Virus record (IMG/VR): IMGVR_UViG_3300046459_000548 | Coordinates: 28,200-92,199 of that record | Length of the DNA stretch: 64,000 nucleotides | Reading direction: 5' to 3' (one strand) | Source: a virus | Shown here: positions 58,192-64,000 of the stretch, piece by piece | How the letters are laid out: each line of letters starts with the position of its first letter | How positions within the stretch are numbered: the stretch's first letter is position 1 | Position numbers and translations under genes: made by a program | Notes under the pieces: generated by a model | Told to the model about the DNA's origin: nothing | Databases searched by the model: none | What the model saw: the letters and a program-made list of their open reading frames with translations, nothing else

Positions 58192-58497
58192 TCATCGTCG
58201 CGCCTCCCGCACGAGCCGGTACAGGCCGCGGCTGGTCCCGCACTCGCTCGCCTCGTCGACGCACTGCTCACAGAAGGGTGCGTGGGTGTACAGGGCTCGG
58301 CGGGCGCGATCGGCAACGCAGTCCGGGCAGGCGCGGGGAACCCCCTTTCGGGCCCTGCCGTTCGCTGCGAGCCGTGGGGCCCGCCGCTCCTCCCAGCTCT
58401 CCACGGGAGGCCATGCGGCTGTCCGGCCGTGCGAGTGCCGGACGGTGTGGGCGCTCGTAGGCTGGCCTTCTCGGGGCTCGTCGCGGAGGTCTGCCAT
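58192..58497 (-). CDS. Hypothetical protein with CxxC pairs, divergent to ku
   Basis: A 101-residue frame whose ATG at 58497 overlaps the ku ATG on the other strand. RACPDCVADRARRALYTHAPFCEQCVDEASECG gives a plausible four-cysteine zinc site. The overlapping divergent starts are unusual, so the true start may lie elsewhere. Moderately supported. Confidence 0.45.
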   Translation of the reverse strand: MADLRDEPREGQPTSAHTVRHSHGRTAAWPPVESWEERRAPRLAANGRARKGVPRACPDCVADRARRALYTHAPFCEQCVDEASECGTSRGLYRLVREARR

Positions 58498-59419
58498 GCC
58501 CCGAACCATCTGGTCAGGCGCCATCAGCTTTGGCCTGGTCACGGTGCCGATCCATGTCGTGAGTGCCACCGAGGATCACAGCATTCGCTTCCATCAGGTC
58601 CACCTCGACGACATGGCCCGCGTCCGCGTCCGGAAGTACTGCGAGCTCGAGGACCGCGAGGTCTCTCAGGGAGAGATCGGGAAGGGCTACGAGCTGTCCA
58701 AGGACACGATCATCCCGGTGCTCGACGAGGAACTGCAGCAGATGCCGCTGCCGACGGCGAAAGCGATCGAGCTAGTGGCGTTCATGCCGGCGGAGAGCAT
58801 CGACCCGATCCGGGTGGGCGACGGCTACTACCTGCAGCCGGACGGGCAGGTCGCGGCGAAACCGTACAAGCTGCTGGCGCAGGCGCTCGAGCGGTCATCG
58901 AAGGTGGCTGTCGCCAAGTTTGCCTGGTCAGGCCGTGAGCGCCTGGGTCTGCTCCGTGTCCGTGATGACGTGATCGTCCTGCATGCGATGCGCTGGGACG
59001 ACGAGATCCGCGACCCGTCCGAGCTGGCACCCGATGCGGTGGAGCTCACCGACGAGGAGCTCGCGGAGGCGGAGCGTCTCATCGACGGCTTTTCCCGCGA
59101 TGACCTGGAGGGCGAGGAGTTCATCGACCGGTACACGGAGGCGGTGGAACAGCTCATCGACGCGAAGCGGGAGCACAAGGAGCCGCCGCGGGCGGCCGAG
59201 GAGCCGGAGGCGCCGGGCCAGGTCGTCGACCTGATGGCCGCACTGCAGGAGTCTGTGGCGAAGGCGCGGGCGGGCCGCGGCGAAGACGCCACCGTGCACG
59301 AGATGCCGAAGAAGAAGACGGCGAAGAAGGCGGCAAAGAAGCGATCAGCCAAGACGATTCCGAGCAAGAATGCTGCACGCAAGAAGGCGGCCACGAAGAA
59401 GCCGCCGCGATCTGCTTGA
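58496..59419 (+). CDS. ku: Ku protein (NHEJ DNA-end binding)
   Basis: A 307-residue bacterial Ku homologue; GGAGG lies at 58484-58488 before the ATG. The Ku core opens RTIWSGAISFGLVTVPIHVVSATEDHSIRFHQVHLDD, with KYCELEDREVSQGEIGKGYEL, IVLHAMRWDDEIRDPSEL and DRYTEAVEQLIDAKREHK. A lysine/alanine-rich tail (~275-307) adds DNA affinity. Ku dimers hold double-strand ends for LigD; no LigD is in this window, so it would use the host's or serve to circularise injected linear DNA, as proposed for Ku of some mycobacteriophages. Confidence 0.92.
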   Translation: MPRTIWSGAISFGLVTVPIHVVSATEDHSIRFHQVHLDDMARVRVRKYCELEDREVSQGEIGKGYELSKDTIIPVLDEELQQMPLPTAKAIELVAFMPAESIDPIRVGDGYYLQPDGQVAAKPYKLLAQALERSSKVAVAKFAWSGRERLGLLRVRDDVIVLHAMRWDDEIRDPSELAPDAVELTDEELAEAERLIDGFSRDDLEGEEFIDRYTEAVEQLIDAKREHKEPPRAAEEPEAPGQVVDLMAALQESVAKARAGRGEDATVHEMPKKKTAKKAAKKRSAKTIPSKNAARKKAATKKPPRSA

Positions 59420-59444
59420 CGTTGCGAAAGTGCAGGTGGGGGCG

Positions 59445-59876
59445 ATGGGCATTCGACCGACAGAGGTCAGCATCTTCGGCATCGGGGTGGGCTGGGAGTT
59501 CAAAAGATCTGATCGGCAGACGGCACAACAGATCATGGACTTCCTGTCGGACAAGCGGGTCTTGATCGTCAGTCCGAACCGGCCCTCTGAGGACGCTGCC
59601 GCATGCGTGGCCTCAGCCATGGAGTGCAGGAAGCGCCTGTCCGAACTCTTGGACGAGGTGCCGGTGAAGAGCGTAGATCTGCGGACGTGGCTTCGTGGCT
59701 TGCGTGAGGCTTTCACCTCGTTCGTGGAGGCGTCGGAGCGTCGCGGCTTCGTGGGTACGGACGGCGAGTCACGGTTCCGGCAAGCGCTCTACGACCTGCA
59801 GGTGGCGGTGCAGGCGCTGTCAGGCATCGTCTCGGAGAGATACAAGCTGACTGGCTTGAGGCCGCTGGATTCGTAG
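59445..59876 (+). CDS. Hypothetical protein (DUF6650-like)
   Basis: A 143-residue protein; GGGGG precedes the ATG at 59445. RPTEVSIFGIGVGWEFKRSDRQTAQQIMDFLSDKRVLIVSPNR (landmark), AACVASAMECRKRLSELL and the helical C-terminus match a family I know as DUF6650. Located 25 bases after ku, so possibly co-transcribed. Unknown function. Confidence 0.65.
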   Translation: MGIRPTEVSIFGIGVGWEFKRSDRQTAQQIMDFLSDKRVLIVSPNRPSEDAAACVASAMECRKRLSELLDEVPVKSVDLRTWLRGLREAFTSFVEASERRGFVGTDGESRFRQALYDLQVAVQALSGIVSERYKLTGLRPLDS

Positions 59877-59881
59877 GCCGC

Positions 59882-60217
59882 TCAGTCGAGGATCCCGAGC
59901 TCGGTGTCCGGCCGGCAGTGGGTGCAGGCGGCGACCCCGTCGGCGAGCGCCCGCAGCGCCTGGTCCCGCTGCACGCCGCGGCTGCGCTTGCCCGCCATGT
60001 GGCAGCCGCCGACGTGGACGTACACGGCTTGCCGCCCGTCGAGGCCTTGTTCGATGAGCCAGTCGGGTTCGGGCGGTCGGGCTTGTTCGCTGCGTCGCTG
60101 CTCGGCCTGCCGCCGTTCTTCGGCTGCGATCCACCTGCGGGTGCGCTCGAGGTCGGCCTCTTGGACGCGTTTGAGGAAGAGGAGCTGATCGAGGCGAGAT
60201 GGCGAGCTGTCGTTCAC
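59882..60217 (-). CDS. DUF6233-like hypothetical protein
   Basis: A 111-residue protein starting at a GTG (VNDSSPSRLDQLLFLKRVQEADLERTRRWIAAEERR). AVYVHVGGCHMAGKRSRGVQRDQALRALADGVAACTHCRPDTELG is the typical end of the Streptomyces DUF6233 family, common on plasmids and phages. The start has little ribosome site support. Function unknown. Confidence 0.7.
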   Translation of the reverse strand: MNDSSPSRLDQLLFLKRVQEADLERTRRWIAAEERRQAEQRRSEQARPPEPDWLIEQGLDGRQAVYVHVGGCHMAGKRSRGVQRDQALRALADGVAACTHCRPDTELGILD

Positions 60218-60273
60218 GTGTTCGATTCTAGGCGCTAGGCTTCCCTCCGCATCCCCGGGGGAGAGAGGACCGT

Positions 60274-60612
60274 ATGGACGCTGACCTGCTGCGCACCCTC
60301 GGCATCGACCCGACCGCGCTGGATCCCGCCCCGCCGTGGGCGCCCTACCGTGGCACGGGCACAGCGCGGCTCGACGGCGGACACCGGTGCGCACAGTGCG
60401 GACAGCCGGCGCGGGCCACCCGTGTCGTCGACGTTCCCGGTGTGGGGCGCCGCTGGCTGGACACCTGCCGGGATCACTTCCTCGCCAACGGCCGCCTGCT
60501 GCCGTCCCGGATGCCGTCGACGGTGGAGGGCATCGTCGCCGACCTGCGCGCAGCCGCCCGGGAGGCGGGCGCCCCGCTGGCGATCGTCACCGATGACGGA
60601 ATGGCAGGCTGA
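60274..60612 (+). CDS. Hypothetical protein with zinc-like motif (112 aa)
   Basis: A 112-residue protein with GGGAGAGAGG before the ATG. RCAQCGQPARATRVVDVPGVGRRWLDTCRDHF offers three Cys and a His for zinc. The C-terminal half is helical. Its stop is four bases before the next GTG. Not recognised. Confidence 0.6.
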   Translation: MDADLLRTLGIDPTALDPAPPWAPYRGTGTARLDGGHRCAQCGQPARATRVVDVPGVGRRWLDTCRDHFLANGRLLPSRMPSTVEGIVADLRAAAREAGAPLAIVTDDGMAG

Positions 60613-60616
60613 CCGC

Positions 60617-60829
60617 GTGGACGACGAGCGCTACCACCTCACCCTGACCCTCGACGGCCGCCCCGCGATGCACGGCTGGTGGGGGAGCGAGGCGACGGCC
60701 CGCCGCCAGCTCTCCACCTGGATCGGCGAGCGCGGCAGCATGCCCGGCGTGCGCATCGCCCTCGTCGACGACGAGGAGCAGTTGGTCCTCGCGTCCTGGC
60801 CCGATGAGGCGGACGGCCTGGCAGACTGA
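60617..60829 (+). CDS. Small hypothetical protein (70 aa)
   Basis: A 70-residue protein (GTG start) with a small beta-alpha-beta pattern: RYHLTLTLDGRPAMHGWWGSEATARRQLSTWIG and GVRIALVDDEEQLVLASWP. Similar proteins occur on actinobacterial plasmids and phages. Coupled to the preceding gene. Confidence 0.6.
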   Translation: MDDERYHLTLTLDGRPAMHGWWGSEATARRQLSTWIGERGSMPGVRIALVDDEEQLVLASWPDEADGLAD

Positions 60830-60833
60830 TACC

Positions 60834-60866
60834 GCCCCTCGGTCGTCATCCCCGTCGCCGAGGGGC
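60834..60866 (+). terminator. 9-bp hairpin after the small gene pair
   Basis: GCCCCTCGG (60834-60842) pairs with CCGAGGGGC (60858-60866), starting five bases after the stop at 60829. Confidence 0.55.
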
Positions 60867-60982
60867 GCCTCGTTGTCAGTGGCCGCAGATAGGCTGATCG
60901 CACGTATCCGCGTTGCATGGCTGCACGCGCTCGCCCCGCACTCCCGATGGACAGCGCCGACGGGGTGCGGGGCGCTCGACTG

Positions 60983-61183
60983 TCAGGCTGCCGTCTCGTA
61001 CCGCACGAGCGTCTTCAGCCCAAGCTCGACGTCCATCCGTCGCAGTCCGGCCTGCTCGGCGAACGCGCCGACCGCCTCGTGTACGGCGCGCGCCGTGTCC
61101 ACGGTCAGCCGCCCGGCCTGGATTTCAGCCCAGGCGGTGCGTTCCAGCGCGATCAGATCGTCGGGAAAGTCGATGAGTGCCAC
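60983..61183 (-). CDS. Small helical hypothetical protein (66 aa)
   Basis: A 66-residue protein (ALIDFPDDLIALERTAWAEIQAGRLTVDTARAVHEAVGAFAEQAG), a helical pattern common to small Streptomyces plasmid/phage proteins. It is divergent from the gene at 61301; the 117-base gap between them carries the operator-like palindrome. Confidence 0.65.
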   Translation of the reverse strand: MALIDFPDDLIALERTAWAEIQAGRLTVDTARAVHEAVGAFAEQAGLRRMDVELGLKTLVRYETAA

Positions 61184-61266
61184 CGCAGGATCCTACGTCG
61201 CTGTCACGGCGTCCCCGTGCAGCCGCTCCGCCGTGACGGCAGCGTGCGTATCTTTCCTAGTCCATC

Positions 61267-61294
61267 TTGATTGCCAATCTAGATTGGCTATCTT
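61267..61294 (+). promoter_or_regulatory. Leaderless promoter with palindromic operator filling the spacer
   Basis: TTGATT (61267-61272) and TATCTT (61289-61294) are separated by exactly the 16-bp perfect palindrome GCCAATCTAGATTGGC (61273-61288). The ATG lies six bases after the -10 with no ribosome site. A protein bound here would block RNA polymerase directly. Confidence 0.6.
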
Positions 61295-61300
61295 GGTTGC

Positions 61301-61468
61301 ATGATGAAAACCGAGGGCGAGACTCGCGCCGAGATCCTTCGCGAGGCCATCGAAGCCGCACGCGGCGAGTACCTGGAGGACGCGACCGGCACCCCGGAGG
61401 ACGAGGCGTACAACCAGGCCGTATCCGACGTCGTGGCCGCTATCGGCGCGCTCCTGGAGGGCAAGTGA
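61301..61468 (+). CDS. Small acidic helical protein (55 aa)
   Basis: A 55-residue protein (MMKTEGETRAEILREAIEAA ... AVSDVVAAIGALLEGK), predicted to be made from a leaderless transcript. Its stop overlaps the next start by GTGA, so it leads a coupled operon of small genes running to 62556. Unknown function. Confidence 0.6.
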   Translation: MMKTEGETRAEILREAIEAARGEYLEDATGTPEDEAYNQAVSDVVAAIGALLEGK

Positions 61469-61764
61469 GCGAGCGCCTCCTCCCCACCGGCTTCTGCTGG
61501 TGCGGCTGCGGCAAGGAGACCGCCCGTGGCAGCTTCTTCGTCCGCGGCCACGACAAAATCGCCGAAGCGGCCATCCTCGCCGCCCGCTACGACAACTCCG
61601 TCGCCCAACTCGTCCACGCCCACAACTTCACCCCAGACCCCGAAACCTCCGTCCGCGCCGCCGCGCTGGCTGCCGGATGGATCGTGTGCCCCCGCGGCTG
61701 CGGCTACGCCGGGGCCCCCGCCAGCGTCCGCAAGCACGAGACCAAACCCCACAAGGAGGCCTGA
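61465..61764 (+). CDS. Small zinc-binding-like protein (99 aa)
   Basis: A 99-residue protein (GTG start). FCWCGCGKETARGSFFVRGHDKIAEAAIL resembles the N-terminal zinc segment of the HNH nuclease at 12380 (CECGCGKPTPL...FIAGHNAR), and CPRGCGYAGAPASVRKHETK adds a second knuckle. No HNH core is present. It may be a nuclease-derived DNA-binding domain. Confidence 0.6.
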   Translation: MSERLLPTGFCWCGCGKETARGSFFVRGHDKIAEAAILAARYDNSVAQLVHAHNFTPDPETSVRAAALAAGWIVCPRGCGYAGAPASVRKHETKPHKEA

Positions 61765-61766
61765 CC

Positions 61767-61934
61767 ATGCAGGCTCTGACCATCCGTAAGGACGGCACGA
61801 CGACCATCGAGTTCACCGACGCCGACGCGCACGCCCTCCGCGACGACCTCGCCAAGCTGAAGGGCAGCGACGCCGCCTGGACCCTGTACCGCCTCCTCGC
61901 CCACGCCCACGGCGAACCCGGAGAGGGGAAGTGA
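61767..61934 (+). CDS. Small hypothetical protein (55 aa)
   Basis: A 55-residue protein with AAGGAGG before the ATG: MQALTIRKDGTTTIEFTDAD, then a helix DALRDDLAKL-like segment (HALRDDLAKLKGSDAAWTLYRLLAHAH). Coupled to the next gene by GTGA. Confidence 0.6.
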   Translation: MQALTIRKDGTTTIEFTDADAHALRDDLAKLKGSDAAWTLYRLLAHAHGEPGEGK

Positions 61935-62320
61935 CCATGCTGAAGGAATGCAGCGCCGCCGAACTTGCGGACGCACTCGACAGCATGGAACGTCACCCTC
62001 ACAACACGGGCGGCCTGTCCATGCTCGACGAAGCCACGCTGGAGTTCGGCTGGCGCTACGACACCGTGGGCCCCCCGCAGCAGGCGTTCGCCAACGCCCG
62101 ACACCGTCACATGCGCTCGTACACCACCGAGCGCGGCAACTACACGGAGGAGTCCTGGCAGGCAGCCATGGACGCCGCCCGCCAACTGGCCGCAGCGCTG
62201 CGCACGCTCGGCGACACCCGCATCCCCCGCTGCAAGGAGGAATCCGAGTGGGGCACGTGCGGCATCGGTCTCAACGACGACGGCACCTGCCGCGCCGCCC
62301 GCAACCACGTCAAGAAGTGA
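61931..62320 (+). CDS. Hypothetical protein (129 aa)
   Basis: A 129-residue protein (GTG start). The helical first half (AAELADALDSMERHPHNTGG, QQAFANARHRHMRSYTTE, WQAAMDAARQLAAALRTLG) is followed by a Cys-bearing tail (CKEESEWGTCGIGLNDDGTCRAARNH). Not recognised. Confidence 0.6.
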   Translation: MTMLKECSAAELADALDSMERHPHNTGGLSMLDEATLEFGWRYDTVGPPQQAFANARHRHMRSYTTERGNYTEESWQAAMDAARQLAAALRTLGDTRIPRCKEESEWGTCGIGLNDDGTCRAARNHVKK

Positions 62321-62331
62321 GGATACCGACC

Positions 62332-62556
62332 ATGGCCCTTGTCGATGACATCGAGTACTACGGTCGCGCGGTCGACGAAGGAACCACGACGCGTGACGCC
62401 GCGGTCGGGGCGCTTGTTGAGGCCGGCGGCGGCGGCCTCACCCGGGTTGGCGCCGGGACCGCGATCGATCAGTGGAAGACCGTCCGCGCCTCCTATGAGC
62501 AGGAGTTCAAGCGGGCGGGAGTCGAGTGGGCTCGCTGCCACGGCATCGACGCCTAA
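62332..62556 (+). CDS. Small hypothetical protein (74 aa)
   Basis: A 74-residue protein: ALVDDIEYYGRAVDEGTTTRDAAVGALVEAGGGGLTRVGAGTAIDQWKTVRASYEQEFKRAG. This pattern is widespread in small Streptomyces mobile-element genes. Last of the operon; a strong terminator follows. Confidence 0.6.
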   Translation: MALVDDIEYYGRAVDEGTTTRDAAVGALVEAGGGGLTRVGAGTAIDQWKTVRASYEQEFKRAGVEWARCHGIDA

Positions 62557-62577
62557 CCTCGCCCGCAGTGACACAGT

Positions 62578-62612
62578 GGAGCCCCGGCCTGAAGCAAGCA
62601 GGCCGGGGCTCC
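62578..62612. terminator. 14-bp bidirectional terminator
   Basis: GGAGCCCCGGCCTG (62578-62591) pairs perfectly with CAGGCCGGGGCTCC (62599-62612), with outer TGAC/GTCA arms extending it. It separates convergent genes. Confidence 0.8.
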
Positions 62613-62623
62613 GTCACGTCACC

Positions 62624-62812
62624 CTACGCCGCCTCGACGATCTCGCCCCGCTCGGCGGCCGTAGCCACCGTCCACTCGTCCCGCAGCACCTCGTACCGCC
62701 GCCGCGTCTCCCCATACAGCCAGCCGCCCGCCCCCACGACCAGGGCGCGGATCTCCTCATTCACCACAGCAGACGGCCGCGTGGTACCCGGGTCTGGGGG
62801 AGGGGGAGGCAT
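62624..62812 (-). CDS. Small hypothetical protein (62 aa), leaderless
   Basis: A 62-residue protein (MPPPPPDPGTTRPSAVVNEE, then IRALVVGAGGWLYGETRRRYEVLRDEW). There is no ribosome site; CTGACC, an 18-base spacer and TACGCT put the transcription start at the ATG. Downstream of the RHH gene on the same strand. Confidence 0.6.
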   Translation of the reverse strand: MPPPPPDPGTTRPSAVVNEEIRALVVGAGGWLYGETRRRYEVLRDEWTVATAAERGEIVEAA

Positions 62813-62819
62813 AGATCAA

Positions 62820-62849
62820 AGCGTAGCCGTCGGGTACGACAGCGGTCAG
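62820..62849 (-). promoter_or_regulatory. Predicted leaderless promoter
   Basis: On the minus strand CTGACC (62849-62844), an 18-base spacer and TACGCT (62825-62820), seven bases before the ATG at 62812. TACGCT is identical to the -10 at 25220. Confidence 0.5.
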
Positions 62850-63040
62850 CCCTCGGTGGGCGGTTGGTCGGCAGTCCCACGCTCGCGTCGCCGACGGGTC
62901 ACATAGCGGTGGAGGTCGCCGACGATGACGTCGGTCAACGTGCGGCCTTCCGTCTTCGCCTCTTCCATCGCCGCGCTCCACAGTTCGTCGGGCACGCGGA
63001 TGTTGCGCAACTTCGTCTTCCCCGTTGCTGGCCTGGCCAT
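62846..63040 (-). CDS. Ribbon-helix-helix-like DNA-binding protein
   Basis: A 64-residue protein: GKTKLRNIRVPDELWSAAMEEAKTEGRTLTDVIVGDLHRYV fits the beta-helix-helix (Arc/CopG/ParD) fold, with the strand KLRNIRVP contacting DNA. GGGGAGAG precedes the ATG. It is divergent from the gene at 63162; identical 20-21-base repeats lie before both, which makes autoregulation likely. No toxin gene is obvious as partner. Confidence 0.75.
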   Translation of the reverse strand: MARPATGKTKLRNIRVPDELWSAAMEEAKTEGRTLTDVIVGDLHRYVTRRRRERGTADQPPTEG

Positions 63041-63054
63041 CTCTCCCCCTCGGG

Positions 63055-63141
63055 TCTGTAGGTACAGAAACTAGCATCCATCTGCCTGGACGGCTTGACA
63101 AGGGTTCGTGGTGAGCGCATTCTGTAGGTACAGAAACTAGC
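63055..63141. promoter_or_regulatory. Divergent promoter region with two identical 21-bp operator copies
   Basis: TCTGTAGGTACAGAAACTAG plus C occurs at 63055-63075 and again at 63121-63141. Each copy contains the dyad TCTGTA-GG-TACAGA. Between them TTGACA (63095-63100) overlaps TTGTCA on the other strand, giving back-to-back -35 boxes. The ribbon-helix-helix protein encoded next door is the natural candidate repressor. Confidence 0.65.
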
Positions 63142-63161
63142 GCCAAACAGGGGAGACGGAA

Positions 63162-63350
63162 ATGAGTAAGGGTCCGCGGACCACCGGCCACAGCGCCAAC
63201 CCGGAGGCTGGCCCGGTCGAGTTCCGCGACGAGGCCGACCGCAGCGTCCGGCCCGTCATCGAGCACGCCCTCACCGTCTACTTCGACGGCAACTCCGAAC
63301 TCGCCCGAACTCTCATCGACCGCCTGCTCGACGAGGACCGGAGCCACTGA
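63162..63350 (+). CDS. Small hypothetical protein (62 aa)
   Basis: A 62-residue protein (MSKGPRTTGHSANPEAGPVEF ... ALTVYFDGNSELARTLIDRLLDEDRSH) with GGGGAGA upstream. It is under the divergent repeat-bearing promoter. No family recognised; it could be the partner gene of the RHH protein. Confidence 0.6.
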   Translation: MSKGPRTTGHSANPEAGPVEFRDEADRSVRPVIEHALTVYFDGNSELARTLIDRLLDEDRSH

Positions 63351-63418
63351 GGCCCGTCCATCCCAAGGGCCCGGCGCCAGCGAACGGTTCGCTCACCATC
63401 CATCAAGGAGGAATCCCT

Positions 63419-63700
63419 ATGCTCTCCACCGTCCTGCGCCCCAACCCGACCACTCCGGGCGACTACCACGAGGCCCTGGTCCACCACATTGGCCATGACC
63501 TGGCCGTGCGCTCCAACATGCAGCCGTTCCAAGTCGTCGTCGTGCAGTGCGTGTCCGGTGACGGCCGGGTATCCCTGACGACACGGCCGGACGAAGCTCC
63601 AGTCGCCGAAGCCCGGTGGCGGCCTCACCTGTACGCCCCGCTGTTCTTTGCGGACCGATCGGTGGGCTGTCGAACCTGCCAGATGCCGGTCGCTCGGTGA
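63419..63700 (+). CDS. Hypothetical protein (93 aa)
   Basis: A 93-residue protein with AAGGAGGAA before the ATG. STVLRPNPTTPGDYHEALVHHIGHDLAVRSNMQPFQVVVVQCVS and the Cys pair CRTCQMP near the end. No known family. A hairpin follows. Confidence 0.6.
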   Translation: MLSTVLRPNPTTPGDYHEALVHHIGHDLAVRSNMQPFQVVVVQCVSGDGRVSLTTRPDEAPVAEARWRPHLYAPLFFADRSVGCRTCQMPVAR

Positions 63701-63714
63701 CGAAAACGTGGACC

Positions 63715-63736
63715 AGCCCCGCCACTGTGCGGGGCT
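63715..63736. terminator. Hairpin followed by TTCGGCATG
   Basis: AGCCCCGC (63715-63722) pairs with GCGGGGCT (63729-63736). It separates the rightward gene from the leftward GntR gene and shows the hairpin/GCATG layout. Confidence 0.55.
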
Positions 63737-63744
63737 TCGGCATG

Positions 63745-64000
63745 TCAGCCCTCTGCGGGCGGCTGTCCCACGTAGGTGCCGCGCCCCTGCACCGTCCACA
63801 CCGCGCCCTCTTCGGCCAGTACAGCGATCGCCCGCCGCACTGTGGACCGGGCCAGCCCGTACTCCTGTACCAGGCGCGTCTCCGACGCGATCGGCCGACC
63901 CTCCGTCCAGTCCCCGCGGGCGATCCGCGCTTTCAGGATCTCGGCGAGCTGCCGGTACGGGGTGATCGGACCCTCGTGGTCAATCTCAGCATCGGGATCT
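63745..64000 (-). CDS. GntR-family regulator (5' end off window)
   Basis: A leftward frame open to the window edge with 84 residues visible, being the C-terminal end. ITPYRQLAEILKARIARGDW, PIASETRLVQEYGLARSTVRRAIAVLAEEGAVWTVQGRGTYV is a complete winged helix-turn-helix of the GntR type, followed by only nine more residues. Either this is a YtrA-like short GntR or a protein with an N-terminal partner domain off the window. Family secure. Confidence 0.85.
   Translation of the reverse strand, partial: DPDAEIDHEGPITPYRQLAEILKARIARGDWTEGRPIASETRLVQEYGLARSTVRRAIAVLAEEGAVWTVQGRGTYVGQPPAEG

Noticed and set aside
58496-59876. A complete NHEJ operon (ku-ligD)
   Set aside because: The gene after ku is a DUF6650-like protein with no ligase, polymerase or nuclease motifs.
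62846-63350. Toxin-antitoxin module formed by the RHH gene and its divergent neighbour
   Set aside because: The neighbour shows no toxin-like motif and the genes are divergent rather than co-transcribed; kept only as a regulatory switch.
1-64000. tRNA or rRNA genes
   Set aside because: No convincing T-loop/acceptor pattern or rRNA-like sequence was seen on reading; a tRNA search tool would settle it.

Overview
The window is very GC-rich, uses GTG and occasional TTG starts, and is packed with overlapping ATGA/GTGA gene junctions. Its genes resemble those of Streptomyces plasmids and siphoviruses, so the host is almost certainly Streptomyces or a close relative. No chromosomal housekeeping gene is visible anywhere in the 64 kb. 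The DNA looks like one large mobile element, most simply a conjugative phage-plasmid, or else a transfer element fused to a prophage. No integrase, replication initiator, partition protein or lytic repressor was recognised, so that choice cannot be settled here.

Layout. (1) About 1-12.3 kb is plasmid/AICE-like. It has a divergent GntR pair, a small excisionase-like HTH gene, a string of small accessory genes (one a stand-alone RapZ C-terminal domain), Spd-like membrane proteins, and an FtsK/SpoIIIE-type Tra DNA translocase, ending in a truncated glycosyltransferase remnant. (2) 12.3-25.2 kb is a phage accessory and adhesin block: an HNH nuclease, tail-fibre-like proteins, a double beta-helix tail spike, a GT-A glycosyltransferase, an NAD-dependent epimerase, small zinc proteins and two further HNH nucleases. 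(3) 25.2-38 kb is the packaging and head module: a prim-pol-like protein, small terminase, a large terminase carrying an apparent class 3 intein, portal, MuF-like protein, scaffold, HK97-type capsid, connectors interleaved with two paralogous GT4 glycosyltransferases, and the tail tube. (4) 38-47.9 kb is the tail module: chaperones joined by a -1 frameshift, a 1532-residue tape measure ending in an NlpC/P60-like domain, and minor tail proteins. (5) 47.9-51.2 kb is lysis: a papain-like C1 peptidase, an amidase endolysin, a holin, a second membrane protein and a collagen-like membrane protein.

(6) 51.2-64 kb is an accessory arm. It holds two secreted or anchored proteins sharing one upstream element, a serine recombinase, a zinc-ribbon/GIY-YIG-like gene split by an IS256-family insertion (9-bp target duplication), a Ku NHEJ protein, and many small genes. 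Several of these use apparent leaderless promoters, and there are two operator-like repeat systems. A GntR gene runs off the right edge.

How it fits together. The virion genes make a long-tailed phage with polysaccharide-degrading and sugar-modifying functions, while the left arm could let the same replicon spread between mycelia by Tra-driven double-stranded DNA transfer. Shared intergenic hairpin styles in the plasmid-like and phage-like parts suggest they are one long-standing unit.
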